A stretch of DNA of 64,000 bases from a virus: IMG/VR virus record IMGVR_UViG_3300025655_000024, positions 16,180 through 80,179 of that record; one strand, written 5' to 3'. The position numbers and the translations under genes are program-made. Position 1 is the stretch's first letter; each line of letters starts with the position of its first letter. Shown here piece by piece: positions 55,064 through 62,048 of the stretch. The notes below the pieces were generated by a model that saw only the letters and a program-made list of their open reading frames with translations, did no database searches and had not been told where the DNA came from.

Positions 55064-55766
55064 CACCAAGCACCCCCGCATCAGCCAAAGCCTTTCGCAT
55101 CATTCGCCATTCATCAGGCGACTTCTCACTAAAGTGAGCCTGTATAACGGTCAGCACATTAACCTGTTGTGAATTTTCAATGTTCTCGGCTGTGCTTAGG
55201 TGTTTTGCTAAGTCGCCAAGTGTGTCACGGACTTCACGGTGCAATTTCACCGCAGCATCCAATCCTTTGTAGTCAAGCATTCCCGTTTCTTCCCGTTCCG
55301 CTTGCATCAAATTGAGGTGATCGTTGAACAACCCATTCAAGCGTTGAAGGTTGCTATCGGTTTGACGAATTGCATCGGCTACGCTCGTGATAGCCGTTGG
55401 CAACGCTTCAATTGCCGCCTGTCGCTGAATAACAGGCTGAGTGTGATTTTCCATGTGGTGTGATAAAGCACTTGAAGAAACCTCTAAATCCTCAGCCATT
55501 TGGTCTATGTCAATCAAACGCTCAAGAATGGCGACTTCAATGTTGGCTCGCTCAGGGTGTGTGCAAAGCGGGCAATCGCTATTGCTGTTGTTGTGATATT
55601 CCCCCGAATGTCGCCTCATGTGCCTGTGAGCCGTTCCTTCCGCCCAATCCTGATTACGATCCATGTCTTGAACATCAATCAGCCCAATGCGGATATTCTG
55701 TTCCATCGTGTCACGACTTGGGTGCAAACAGAAGGGGCAATTCCGCCTTGTCTGCCGACCCACCAT
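55056..55766 (-). CDS. Candidate small terminase with tandem zinc-helix-turn-helix units
   Basis: The 236-residue protein has two similar N-terminal units of about 45 residues. Unit 1 starts with CPFC (10-13) and ends with HRHMRRH (47-53). Unit 2 starts with CPLC (65-68), has a helix-turn-helix DIDQMAEDLEVSSSALSHHM, and ends near His108. The C-terminal half is helical (LNGLFNDHLNLMQAEREETG, AAVKLHREVRDTLGDLAKHL), as in small terminases that form rings on DNA. A TerS role is inferred from this layout and from the absence of another candidate; a plain regulator is the alternative. Confidence 0.65.
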   Translation of the reverse strand: MVGRQTRRNCPFCLHPSRDTMEQNIRIGLIDVQDMDRNQDWAEGTAHRHMRRHSGEYHNNSNSDCPLCTHPERANIEVAILERLIDIDQMAEDLEVSSSALSHHMENHTQPVIQRQAAIEALPTAITSVADAIRQTDSNLQRLNGLFNDHLNLMQAEREETGMLDYKGLDAAVKLHREVRDTLGDLAKHLSTAENIENSQQVNVLTVIQAHFSEKSPDEWRMMRKALADAGVLGDE

Positions 55767-55785
55767 GCTTTATGCGAAGGCATTC

Positions 55786-56040
55786 TCATTTATTTGGTTG
55801 CCGATGATGATAGCAATATCCATTATGGATAGCCTCTTTGCGACACGGCTCACCCGCCCTTGTCACGCCTTTACAACGGTCACTATCAAGGAATTCCTTT
55901 TTGACAACGACTTTTTCTTGTAGTGGTTGGGGTTTTAGAGGCTGTTCCACTTTCGGAGGTTGCCATTGACTCCTGTTCGCCTCAATACCGAAAGGAAGAA
56001 TACTGACGCACAGCCACCGTGAAAGTGAATAACATTCCAA
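55786..56040 (-). CDS. Small zinc-finger protein
   Basis: An 84-residue frame whose C-terminal part (residues about 55-82) reads RCKGVTRAGEPCRKEA ... NGYCYHH, a zinc motif found also in the protein at 1119-1352. The first 20 residues overlap the membrane protein at 55982-56230 by 59 bases and look unnatural, so the real start may be a non-ATG codon further in. Confidence 0.6.
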   Translation of the reverse strand: MECYSLSRWLCVSILPFGIEANRSQWQPPKVEQPLKPQPLQEKVVVKKEFLDSDRCKGVTRAGEPCRKEAIHNGYCYHHRQPNK

Positions 56041-56230
56041 AGAAAAAGCCCATGATTTGACTCGTGGACATTTCAGGGCCTTTCCACACCATAATCAAAA
56101 ATCCCACAAGAATAAATGAAATGATGAAGATCATGGTTGCACTTTCAACGAGCATTTTTTGCGGGCTTAACAGATTAACACCCGCACTCGCCCAATTGAT
56201 TTCAGCCTCTTTGTTTCGTTCTTCCGTCAT
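55982..56230 (-). CDS. Small two-helix membrane protein, holin candidate
   Basis: The 82-residue protein has two hydrophobic segments (about 32-50, MIFIISFILVGFLIMVW, and 58-75, IMGFFFGMLFTFTVAV) and a short polar tail. Size and topology resemble small holins, but no lysis enzyme is visible nearby. It could instead work with the neighbouring GTPase and membrane proteins. ATG 56230 follows GAGGTGTGACAA. Confidence 0.7.
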   Translation of the reverse strand: MTEERNKEAEINWASAGVNLLSPQKMLVESATMIFIISFILVGFLIMVWKGPEMSTSQIMGFFFGMLFTFTVAVRQYSSFRY

Positions 56231-56240
56231 TTGTCACACC

Positions 56241-56894
56241 TCACAAAAGTGCCGTTCCACCGATGGCCGCACCTGTTTTCATCATGTTGCCCATACCACC
56301 TTGTTGTTGGACTTGATTACCAAGCATACCACCAAGAAGGCTTCCAAAGAAGCCGGGTTGATTCTGTTGCATCATCCCGCCTCCTTGTTGATGAGCCATG
56401 AGGAACATTTGCATTTGCTGTTGATTTTGATTGAGGATTTGCTGTGCTTGGGATTGAACCTTTTGAAGCGTCAAAGCCAAATTTTCACTTGAAAGGGTTT
56501 GTAATTGGGAAGGCATTGTTCCCGCATCCAATTTGATAGCATCACCTTCTTGTTTGAAATTGACACCTGAAAAGAAGTCTTTCATGCACATAAGCATGAT
56601 TTCACCCATCAATTCCATAAGCAAAGGCAAATTTTGCGAAACAATGAACATTGACATTGGGTCATACATTTGAAGCAATTTTGAAGTGGCTATTACAGGG
56701 TCGTTTGCCGCCTGTTGCATTATTGGATTTTGGGATTGCATCATCATCATGGTTGGATCCATGCCGTAGCCACCCATGCCGTAGCCACCCATGCCCATGT
56801 TGCCCATGCCCATGCCCATCATGTTAGACTGTCCCATTTGTCCACCACCAAAAGTGGTTGTGCTATCCGTTTTATTTCCTCCAAACAATCCCAT
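56241..56894 (-). CDS. Met/Gly/Gln-rich protein
   Basis: A 217-residue protein starting MGLFGGNK. Residues 15-55 are a Met/Gly/Tyr repeat (two GMGGY units). A central hydrophobic, Met-rich helix pair (about 85-110, IVSQNLPLLMELMGEIMLM) precedes a Gln-rich coil, and the C-terminus is Gly-rich and hydrophobic. It may be membrane-associated. It lies in the cluster with the GTPase. ATG follows AGGTGATAAC. Confidence 0.72.
   Translation of the reverse strand: MGLFGGNKTDSTTTFGGGQMGQSNMMGMGMGNMGMGGYGMGGYGMDPTMMMMQSQNPIMQQAANDPVIATSKLLQMYDPMSMFIVSQNLPLLMELMGEIMLMCMKDFFSGVNFKQEGDAIKLDAGTMPSQLQTLSSENLALTLQKVQSQAQQILNQNQQQMQMFLMAHQQGGGMMQQNQPGFFGSLLGGMLGNQVQQQGGMGNMMKTGAAIGGTALL
56761..56790 (-). repeat. 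Tandem 15-bp repeat in the Met/Gly-rich gene
   Basis: Two perfect copies of atgccgtagccaccc (plus-strand sense) encode the GMGGY repeats of the protein at 56241-56894, followed by shorter ATGCCC repeats. Confidence 0.85.
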
Positions 56895-56902
56895 GTTATC
56901 AC

Positions 56903-57805
56903 CTATTGTGCGATTTGTTCCTGCATCATTGTGGTATTCACTTGTTGTGGCGTGATGCCCACCATTTGCTGTTGTTGAGCCATTTGTTCCATTTGTAAGG
57001 CTCGCAAATCAAAAGTCACCGTCACCAAATCCGCTACACCCGAAACGGGGTTAGGGTGTTGGGTCAAAGTCACTCCCTTTGAATGTTGTGCGTCTTGTTG
57101 AATCATGTTGAAAAATTCAGCGTATTTTAACAATGATTCGGGCGTTGAACGGTTTTGTGCTTTAGCCGACCCCGAAAAGCCCGGCACGCGCATGAAGCGC
57201 GTTCCCTTTGATACCTTTGAGAATCCTTCTTGTTCAAGAGTGTGTTCTTCAATCATGCACCGAAGGGTATGGTAAATGTGCAAATGTGCGGGACAAAGCG
57301 TGCTTGACATTTCATCCCCGTGATCGCCATGTGTGCGTGCATGAGGCTTTCGTGCTTGTTGAGTGTCCTCATCAAACCAATAAATGTCAGCCAACGACAA
57401 TCCTGTGCGCTCATCGTTAATGTGGTGATAAGCATTATCGCCCTCAAGGAAACGCCTCACATCCACACCACAACAGGCACACTCGTGTGCCGCATTGTAG
57501 CGATATACCTTGAATAAACCCAAATTGTAATTCGGTGGTCGGAGAGCCTTGCGAAGCATTTTGATGTTTTTCTTTCGTGCCTTTGCAGGATTTTTGGGGT
57601 TGGTAATCAATTTGATTTCAACCGTGGGGATGACAATTTCTTGATCCATACCCGCACCCTGTGACCCTGACGAAGCCATTTCAGCCCGTTGCTGTGCCTT
57701 GAGGAATTCAAAGGCGATTCCTGTTTGGGATGAAAGGGTTTTCAAATCGGCATCCGATAAGCCGTTGAGCGACATTCCGCCACGAGCGAATGGGTTCATA
57801 CGCAT
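56903..57805 (-). CDS. HNH-like (treble-clef) protein
   Basis: I chose ATG 57805, with GGAGGGAG just upstream; the frame is open to 57898 but that would overlap the GTPase gene. The 300-residue product has a Cys/His cluster like an HNH nuclease: HECACCG (Cys109-Cys112), AYHHINDE (His127-128) and TLCPAHLHIYH (Cys171, His174, His179). The spacing is long and the assignment tentative. HNH proteins near terminase genes help DNA cutting in some phages. The C-terminus is Gln/Met-rich. Confidence 0.6.
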   Translation of the reverse strand: MRMNPFARGGMSLNGLSDADLKTLSSQTGIAFEFLKAQQRAEMASSGSQGAGMDQEIVIPTVEIKLITNPKNPAKARKKNIKMLRKALRPPNYNLGLFKVYRYNAAHECACCGVDVRRFLEGDNAYHHINDERTGLSLADIYWFDEDTQQARKPHARTHGDHGDEMSSTLCPAHLHIYHTLRCMIEEHTLEQEGFSKVSKGTRFMRVPGFSGSAKAQNRSTPESLLKYAEFFNMIQQDAQHSKGVTLTQHPNPVSGVADLVTVTFDLRALQMEQMAQQQQMVGITPQQVNTTMMQEQIAQ

Positions 57806-57857
57806 AGACTCCCTCCGAACCATGTGAGTCCTAACACATTCAAAATGGTTTCCCCCC

Positions 57858-58586
57858 TCATAACATTTGAACCGTGTCATAAATAGCACGCTCAACATTC
57901 AATCCATATTGGGCTGACATAGCCTCAACATTCGTAGCGATTCCCGCTTTACGCAAACGCCTCATTTCCTCTTGAAAAGGCAACACCAAAGGGTGTTGTC
58001 GCTTCATGCCTTCATCCCACATCCTTTGAGAATCAACATCCCACCACAAATCCATTTTGTTCATCAACAAACAGACGACTTTTGGTTTGAAAATTTTCGC
58101 CTTTTTCTTCAAATAACGATTGAAAGACTTTGGGAATTTCGTGTTAGTCATAATGTCCACAAGGTATTTCAAACCCCCAACGGCTTCTCCCAACAGGTAT
58201 TGGGATTGTAGGATTCGGTGATCAACGACATAGAAAACAATGCTGATATTCCGCCCAACCATGTCCTCAGCCCACATATTCCAATAGCGTGCTTGACCGC
58301 CAAAATCAGCGGTTGAAATGGGAATTTTTTCACCATTCCATCTCACCTGTTTTTTTGTTGTGTGAGGCATGGTGAATTGCCCATGCTTCATGGCGTGTGT
58401 TGTGCGGAGTGCTAACGGTATCGGCTCAATGTCGCCCGGCACTGTGAGGTATTGGTCTAAAGTCGTTTTACCCGACATAGATGGGCCATAAACCCCAAAT
58501 TTGTGGGGTTTTAGGATTCTGTAAATGTATGATCCCAATTGGGCTGAACCAAGCAACAGATGCCCAACAAACATCCACGATGACAT
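57858..58586 (-). CDS. ARF/SR-beta-like small GTPase
   Basis: The 242-residue protein has the ordered motifs of Ras-superfamily GTPases, closest to the ARF/SR-beta branch. G1 is FGVYGPSMSGKTTL (P-loop GPSMSGKT, 34-41). G3 is ADFGGQARYW (DFGGQ, 94-98), the D-x-G-G-Q form typical of ARF-like proteins. G4 is LLMNKMDLW (NKMD, 176-179), and G5 is probably EAMSAQYG (about 221-228). A hydrophobic N-terminus (residues 5-23) may anchor it to the membrane, as in SR-beta. The Gln of DFGGQ is kept, so GTP hydrolysis is plausible. It sits among three or four small membrane proteins and was probably taken from an archaeal host. Its role in the virus is unknown. Confidence 0.85.
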   Translation of the reverse strand: MSSWMFVGHLLLGSAQLGSYIYRILKPHKFGVYGPSMSGKTTLDQYLTVPGDIEPIPLALRTTHAMKHGQFTMPHTTKKQVRWNGEKIPISTADFGGQARYWNMWAEDMVGRNISIVFYVVDHRILQSQYLLGEAVGGLKYLVDIMTNTKFPKSFNRYLKKKAKIFKPKVVCLLMNKMDLWWDVDSQRMWDEGMKRQHPLVLPFQEEMRRLRKAGIATNVEAMSAQYGLNVERAIYDTVQML

Positions 58587-58591
58587 TCAAA

Positions 58592-58816
58592 TCACGCACC
58601 AAACATCCATTCCCATACGGATGTTGGTGTGATTTGCCAAAACGCATCAAGTCCGACCATTACAAGAAACGAAAGCGAAGCACCAACCAAGAAGGCGAGA
58701 ATTGCTTTGATTGTCCAAGTCATGCGCTCAAGCCTTCGCTCATAGGCGTTTTCAGCGAGGATGTTCGCCATCGCTTCCGCCTGTCTTTCTTGTTGCGTGT
58801 TAAACGGCCAAGCCAT
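58592..58816 (-). CDS. Small single-pass membrane protein
   Basis: A 74-residue protein with an amphipathic N-terminal helix (QQERQAEAMANILAENAYER) and one membrane segment (about 36-60, IKAILAFLVGASLSFLVMVG). It lies 5 bases upstream of the GTPase gene and is probably co-translated with it. A partner role for the GTPase is inferred from position only. Confidence 0.75.
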   Translation of the reverse strand: MAWPFNTQQERQAEAMANILAENAYERRLERMTWTIKAILAFLVGASLSFLVMVGLDAFWQITPTSVWEWMFGA

Positions 58817-58829
58817 GACAATGCCTCAG

Positions 58830-59273
58830 TTATTGGTGTTCGGGTTCTTTTTTGGACTCTTCGGTTTGAACAGGAACGGTAAATGTGGTTGATTGCTGTT
58901 GTCCGTAATTGCCGTTGTAAAAATCTTGGTTGTTTGAATACTTCCGCATTCTTCGTGCTTGAAGGCGAGCCTGTTGCGTTTGCCACTTATCGTAGCGGGA
59001 TTCTTGAGCGAATTCCGCACGCATAGCGAGGCTATCACGAAGCCCACCCACATGAAACAGCACCATTGACAAACATAGGAAACCGAAACAAATCAAACCG
59101 AATTGAAGGCCCAATTCGCCCGCACTCGCATCAGGCAAATACCACCCCAAGTGTGATACTCCAACAGCAGTGCCGACCAACAATGATTGCCACAGCAACA
59201 TGGCAATCAAGTTAATGTCAATTCGGTTTTCATCCATCGCCCAAGGCGGAACAGGTGGTTTCATTTCTTGCAT
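58830..59273 (-). CDS. Two-pass membrane protein with charged C-terminal tail
   Basis: A 147-residue protein. Two membrane segments (about 22-46 and 54-78) are followed by a basic helix (WQTQQARLQARRMRKYSNNQ) and a Gln/Ser/Thr/Glu-rich tail. It starts 2 bases after the RHH regulator gene (TAACAATG). It belongs to the GTPase-membrane cluster; function unknown. Confidence 0.75.
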   Translation of the reverse strand: MQEMKPPVPPWAMDENRIDINLIAMLLWQSLLVGTAVGVSHLGWYLPDASAGELGLQFGLICFGFLCLSMVLFHVGGLRDSLAMRAEFAQESRYDKWQTQQARLQARRMRKYSNNQDFYNGNYGQQQSTTFTVPVQTEESKKEPEHQ

Positions 59274-59275
59274 TG

Positions 59276-59416
59276 TTAATCATCCTCCTTCTTTTGTTTG
59301 TTGAAATACTCGCTAATGATGTGATTGATGAACGAGGATTTTGACTCGCGCCCCCTTGCAGCCTCCATTTTAGCAAATAAATCATCGCTCATCACGACTG
59401 ATACATGACGGCTCAT
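59276..59416 (-). CDS. Ribbon-helix-helix transcription regulator
   Basis: A 46-residue protein (ATG 59416, TAA 59278-59276) with a strand SRHVSVVMSDDLF and two helices (AKMEAARG, SKSSFINHIISEYF), the pattern of CopG/Arc-type DNA-binding dimers. A Lys/Asp tail follows. It lies at the head of the membrane-GTPase cluster and is likely to regulate it or another viral promoter. It is shorter than usual ORF cut-offs, so it is easily missed. Confidence 0.82.
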   Translation of the reverse strand: MSRHVSVVMSDDLFAKMEAARGRESKSSFINHIISEYFNKQKKEDD

Positions 59417-59455
59417 GTGTGCTTGTCAAGAATGAGAAGCATATCAAGGTTGTGA

Positions 59456-60532
59456 TTATTGTGAGCCTTTCAGCACAGCCCACCCATGCTCAAAGGCATC
59501 CTGTGGTTCGGAGAGCGTGAAATCAAGCAAATCACGCTGTTGTCGGCTATTCGGCACAAATCGTGAATGCCCAAAGCGAGCCAATGTTTCCAATGGGTCA
59601 AAGCCCTCAATGTTGGTGGCAACCATTTCAAGCCTATCACCACGACTTTCAGCCTTTGCACCCGATTTGTCGGGGCGAATCATTATTTGAGCGTTTAAGC
59701 CCAAGTCAGCATATTTTGACGCTGCATCAGCGGAGTCAAAGGCAACAATTGGCTGACCCTCATTGATGCGTTCATTCAGGGCTGAAAGGTATCGTTGCAT
59801 ATCGTAATTTTCGGAATATGAAGAAGGTTGGTTTTCATAGGGCGGATCCGAAGCGAGCAAATTGCTTAGGTTAATGTCCCATTCGTTGAGTGCATCCGCA
59901 GCATCACCTTGACGCAATTCCACATTTTCAAAAATAGGTTGATAATCAAGGAAATTTACATCTTCGCCTGTTTTGAAAGGTGTCAAAGTCCCCGAAGGTA
60001 TGTTGTTGTAGCCCGTTGGCATCCGCACCATTCCTTGAAACCCTGTTTTTTTGTTCATGTAATACATTTGAGCCATTTCATATTCTTCTATGGGTGTCAA
60101 AGGAATTCCTTGTTTGATTTTATGCAGGTAATAATTCAAAGAACCCTTTTTGGGCAAATTGCCTTGTTGAATGGCACGCAGGGTTGCACCACGAACATCC
60201 TCACGCCATTTAGCAGGTGTCATGTCACTATCGTATTGACTAAAGGGAATTGTCAAGCCACCTTCGGTATTTTTCAAATGGCGCAGCATATTGACGAGTC
60301 CTGCGTCATATTCGTTCATTCGCACTTGACCCGTTGGCATCAAACCCTGAACAAATCCACCCGGACCACTTGCAGGATCGTCTAAGCCCGTTGTTCCCGC
60401 CATTTGTTCAGCCACACGCATGAGAGTGTTGTAGTGCGGTTGGTTTTTATTGCCGGGATGTTTGATGAATGAGGATATGCTTTTTCCTCGCAACCAATTC
60501 GGATTTCTCCGAAATGCGTTGATGTCCACCAT
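59456..60532 (-). CDS. Second D12-class DNA adenine methyltransferase
   Basis: A 358-residue protein with a full D12 pattern, more diverged than the enzyme at 1349-2506. It has a Gly-rich motif I region SGPGGFVQGL (about 56-65) followed by MNEYDAGLVNMLRHLKN, then the D12 signature NKKTGFQGMVRMPTGYNNIP and SGTLTPF (about 160-186), and DPPY (229-232) in LLASDPPYENQ. The last residues, DAFEHGWAVLK then GSQ, carry the recurring AFxxGWxxxK peptide at the extreme C-terminus. The start ATG 60532 overlaps the upstream stop as TGATG. No endonuclease is adjacent. Confidence 0.82.
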   Translation of the reverse strand: MVDINAFRRNPNWLRGKSISSFIKHPGNKNQPHYNTLMRVAEQMAGTTGLDDPASGPGGFVQGLMPTGQVRMNEYDAGLVNMLRHLKNTEGGLTIPFSQYDSDMTPAKWREDVRGATLRAIQQGNLPKKGSLNYYLHKIKQGIPLTPIEEYEMAQMYYMNKKTGFQGMVRMPTGYNNIPSGTLTPFKTGEDVNFLDYQPIFENVELRQGDAADALNEWDINLSNLLASDPPYENQPSSYSENYDMQRYLSALNERINEGQPIVAFDSADAASKYADLGLNAQIMIRPDKSGAKAESRGDRLEMVATNIEGFDPLETLARFGHSRFVPNSRQQRDLLDFTLSEPQDAFEHGWAVLKGSQ

Positions 60533-62046
60533 CACAAGCCCTCCAATTCAAAGTCCTCATCAAAAATGCGTGGTTGAATGAAAGGTTGTCCTCTCAAATT
60601 AGGGGGCATAATCGTGTCCCGAATTTGACGGGCATTGATTGCACCCTTTGCCCGTTCCACCAATTCACGCATTTGATCCATGTTGAATTGTTCTATTCCA
60701 TCGTCAGCCATTTCTTGCGTCATGGTGACAGGTCTTGCTCGGTTTGGCATCACGGGATTGATTTGTGTTCCTTTGGGAACGGACATTGACATTTGACCCC
60801 TCACAGGATAACGGGCTTCGGGTGCATAATGCCATTGTTCCGCCCTTTGTTGCTCATTTGGCATCATATTGTTCACAGTGATATTGGTGTTGGGGTTAAT
60901 GCCCATTTCACGCAATCCACGATCCAACGCACGCATAGAAGCCAATCCCGCAGGTGAGGCGAGTGCTTCTTCTATCCGCCCCGTGTTTTCCAAAAGCGAA
61001 GCCATTGTGTTCAAACCAAGCCCCATGCCCCTGAAAAGTGGGTTCACATCAATCATCGGGCCTTGACCCAATGCACTGATTTTTCCCGAAGTGACAGGCA
61101 TAGTGGTTTGTCCTTTTTCCCGCAATTCGTCAGCATACGCCAAATAATTGGGGACACCACCACCGTATTGAACCATTTGCGGATAATAGAACGAATAATT
61201 CTCTAATCGGTTTCGCAATTCATTGGGTAAAGGCATACGCCCTGCATATTGTTTGGCGTTATCAAACAACATTTGCACTACATGGAGAGGAATTTCTTTG
61301 TGTCCAAGAAATTCTTCGGGCGAAGAAGATATGCCTTGTTCCGCCAACGCCTCCCACCATTCATCGTCATCGTCATAATCATCTCTTCGCAACCCAACAC
61401 TCTCAGGTGTTTCATACCCCAAGCGTGTAGCAAATTCTGTTGGGTCTTGTTCCAATTGCTCTAAGTGTTGTATTGCGGATGTGATAGGGATTCTCCCCAA
61501 TGTTTCAATGCCCAATTCAGGTGGTATTTCACGCTGAAATGGCCCTGCATCAGCCATGAGGTGCGGTTGATACCACATATTGTAAGTGAAATCATCCCGC
61601 CCTATTTGTTTTTGAATGGCGTTCCACCCTGCCTCAAAAGCATCCTCCGATGCGGTGAACATACCCCCAAAGGATTCGGATGAACACGCATCCCATTCAT
61701 TTTGAACCCGTGTCAAATCTTCAACCAAGGTAAAACCGTCTGCTGCCCTTGTTCTATCCGCAACCCAAGGTTGAGCGAGCCACTCTTCCAATTCTTTTTG
61801 TAATTTTTCGCATGGTTGTTCAATGATGATTTCAATATCATCCCATGAGGCTTTTCCAAAATGTTTCCTCAACACCTCACGAAATTTCATTCGTGCTTCT
61901 TCACAACATTTGTCGCCACCCATATCGGCTTGAACGGCATCCTCAGCCTCAACGGTGATTTCAGGGTCATACATTGACGGCTCATTCACATTGGCGGGGT
62001 GTGTGAAAATACGGGGTTGCCCCTGTGGTCTTTCAAGTCCGACCAT
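60532..62046 (-). CDS. Unknown protein with AFxxGW peptide
   Basis: A 504-residue protein. The first 100 residues are helical and acidic (KCCEEARMKFREVLRKHFG; QKELEEWLAQP). Residues 136-146 are AFEAGWNAIQK, a looser copy of the recurring peptide. The middle has acidic stretches (DDYDDDDEWWEAL), and the last 170 residues include a short repeated-helix region (GLNTMASLLENTGRIEEAL, RALDRGLREMG). It starts 2 bases after the upstream stop. No family recognised. Confidence 0.75.
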   Translation of the reverse strand: MVGLERPQGQPRIFTHPANVNEPSMYDPEITVEAEDAVQADMGGDKCCEEARMKFREVLRKHFGKASWDDIEIIIEQPCEKLQKELEEWLAQPWVADRTRAADGFTLVEDLTRVQNEWDACSSESFGGMFTASEDAFEAGWNAIQKQIGRDDFTYNMWYQPHLMADAGPFQREIPPELGIETLGRIPITSAIQHLEQLEQDPTEFATRLGYETPESVGLRRDDYDDDDEWWEALAEQGISSSPEEFLGHKEIPLHVVQMLFDNAKQYAGRMPLPNELRNRLENYSFYYPQMVQYGGGVPNYLAYADELREKGQTTMPVTSGKISALGQGPMIDVNPLFRGMGLGLNTMASLLENTGRIEEALASPAGLASMRALDRGLREMGINPNTNITVNNMMPNEQQRAEQWHYAPEARYPVRGQMSMSVPKGTQINPVMPNRARPVTMTQEMADDGIEQFNMDQMRELVERAKGAINARQIRDTIMPPNLRGQPFIQPRIFDEDFELEGL

Positions 62047-62048
62047 GT

